This document shows positions 63,109 through 64,000 of a DNA stretch of 64,000 nucleotides, in pieces (position 1 is the first letter of the stretch; every line of letters starts with the position of its first letter). This DNA is from Neotamlana laminarinivorans (GTDB lineage Bacteria > Bacteroidota > Bacteroidia > Flavobacteriales > Flavobacteriaceae). The stretch covers positions 54,422-118,421 of the forward strand of contig NZ_JAJAPW010000007.1 in assembly GCF_020523925.1 (NCBI RefSeq), given 5' to 3'. The translations under genes were made by a program, and so were the position numbers. The notes under the pieces were generated by a model, which had not been told where the DNA came from, did no database searches, and saw only the letters and a program-made list of their open reading frames with translations.

Positions 63109-63864
63109 TTATGGAGTATCAACAGTAACAATAGCCAAGGCGTTAAAGGCACCATTCTTTAAGGCGTACATTTGCCCGTTAACTTCTTGGTAAAATTCAA
63201 TACCCAATACTTGAATAACAGGTAAAGTAGAATTAGCTGTTAAAGACGCGCTCAAATCTATAGCAGCGGTATTAGCAGCTTCATAGGGTAAAATAGCAGT
63301 CTCCGAGCTTTCAAAGGTTGAGGTTTCATTTTCAAAATCCAACTCCGAAGCACCCATAGCAATCTTAAAATGTGTGGTACCACTAGGAGCTGCAATACGC
63401 AAAGTAGGTGAAAATGGGGCTATGGAAACAGTAGCATCACCAGAAGCACGATCAAAAGCCTTGGTAAACGACGCAAATAAAGTAGCACCTAATTTTCCGT
63501 TTAAATTAAATTCAAAATCCTGTAAAAGGTCCAAATTACCATCCTGTACAGTACGTAAACCTCTAGCGTTGCTAGTATCGGTTTTAGTAACAGCAACCAA
63601 TTGCTTGGTTAAACGCGATACCACGCGTTTATCTTTAGCATTTTGTAAGAGTACACGAATGGCATTACGTAGCACTTTGCCACCTTTACCAGCACGCCCA
63701 AACTCCGAACCGTTCTCACGAGTTCTTTGAAACGCCGGATCGGTTGCAATACGGTTGGCATCAACACCGCCTTTTTCACGAGCCAAATGCCCATCGGCAG
63801 TTTTGTAAAAAGAAATACCACCAATGGTACCTTTAAGTCTAATAATTCCAGTTTGTTTTGCCAT
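63109..63864 (-). CDS. 251-residue protein of unknown function, first gene of the cassette
   Basis: No signal peptide or membrane helix. The N-terminal third is basic and rich in Gly and Arg (KQTGIIRLKGTIGGISFYKT, then GRAGKGGKVLRNAIRVLLQ), the middle is helical and the C-terminal half (about 140-251) is beta-rich and acidic with many Ser, Thr and Ala. The N-terminus is one I recall from other Flavobacteriaceae islands, but no function is known to me. Proteins of this kind often occur with DUF5675. It opens the operon; the 5' region at 63865-64000 shows no clear promoter, and an imperfect inverted repeat, GGCTATC/GATAAGCC, lies near 63930-63953. Confidence 0.7.
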   Translation of the reverse strand: MAKQTGIIRLKGTIGGISFYKTADGHLAREKGGVDANRIATDPAFQRTRENGSEFGRAGKGGKVLRNAIRVLLQNAKDKRVVSRLTKQLVAVTKTDTSNARGLRTVQDGNLDLLQDFEFNLNGKLGATLFASFTKAFDRASGDATVSIAPFSPTLRIAAPSGTTHFKIAMGASELDFENETSTFESSETAILPYEAANTAAIDLSASLTANSTLPVIQVLGIEFYQEVNGQMYALKNGAFNALAIVTVDTP

Positions 63865-64000
63865 AATAGTTGTTTTTATAATTAAAACAGCAAAACAATC
63901 GAATGGTCATAAAGACTTCAAAAACAAGAGGCTATCAGTACCGATAAGCCACACTAATTCCGTTTTTTGTATTTTTAGTAAATCAAAAGCATAGATAAGC

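Noticed and set aside
47637..63864. Complete prophage
   Set aside because: No capsid, portal, terminase or tail genes are visible; only an integrase remnant and a small lysis-like set.
47404..64000. Second att site: a duplicate of the tRNA-Pro 3' end at the far side of the island
   Set aside because: I looked for the tRNA 3' sequence and found no second copy in the window; the island may continue past base 64000.

Overview
The window looks like the chromosome of a marine-type member of the Flavobacteriaceae (Bacteroidota). The evidence is an AT-rich genome, promoters of the Bacteroidota type (TTG, about 19 bases, then TAnnTTTG), few Shine-Dalgarno sites, and family markers: a PorP/SprF-like type IX secretion protein, BshC of bacillithiol synthesis, TonB-dependent receptors with carboxypeptidase-regulatory-like N-termini, and a two-gene methylmalonyl-CoA mutase. 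The genus cannot be fixed from the sequence alone.

Bases 1-16400 are mostly housekeeping: a flavin monooxygenase fragment, a PorP/SprF-SPOR protein, TerC, a di-haem peroxidase, a lipoprotein with a collagen-like stretch, bshC, a PLP-dependent decarboxylase, guaA, a LysM/receptor-like protein, a DUF922 protein and trmL. Bases 16388-25470 hold a type II NADH dehydrogenase and a complete tryptophan operon on the minus strand (trpE-G-D-C-F/B-A). The operon begins with an attenuator: a 15-residue leader peptide with three consecutive Trp codons followed by an intrinsic terminator. trpF and trpB form one reading frame. Its larger intergenic gaps are filled with structured repeats and 7-base tandem repeats.

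Bases 25500-36800 carry two redoxins, a rhodanese, an operon of uridine kinase, an FtsB/DivIC-like protein and both mutase subunits (with a lipoprotein gene between them), and a TonB receptor / PQQ-type sugar dehydrogenase / cytochrome c operon. Bases 36800-47240 form a siderophore-uptake locus: esterase, AraC regulator, TonB receptor, DUF4374-like lipoprotein, two FecCD permeases, ATPase, binding protein and siderophore-interacting reductase. No siderophore synthesis genes are present, so it reads as uptake of siderophores made elsewhere.

From tRNA-Pro (47329-47403) onward the sequence is an accessory island. It starts with a tyrosine recombinase that has lost its catalytic C-terminus and a hipBA module placed directly at the break. 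Next is a very tight five-gene operon: a C5 cytosine methyltransferase, a MORC/paraMORC-like GHKL ATPase, a Z1-domain P-loop protein, a PD-(D/E)XK protein and an AIPR protein. This is a modification-linked phage-defence system of the kind predicted from gene neighbourhoods around prokaryotic MORC relatives. After it comes about 1 kb of GC-richer non-coding DNA full of hairpins and ending in a terminator, which may be a large structured RNA. The window closes with a DUF6943-like gene facing a compact operon of two small membrane proteins, a DUF5675-like protein and a 251-residue protein of unknown function. The non-coding block and this lysis-cassette-like operon are the least explained parts of the window.
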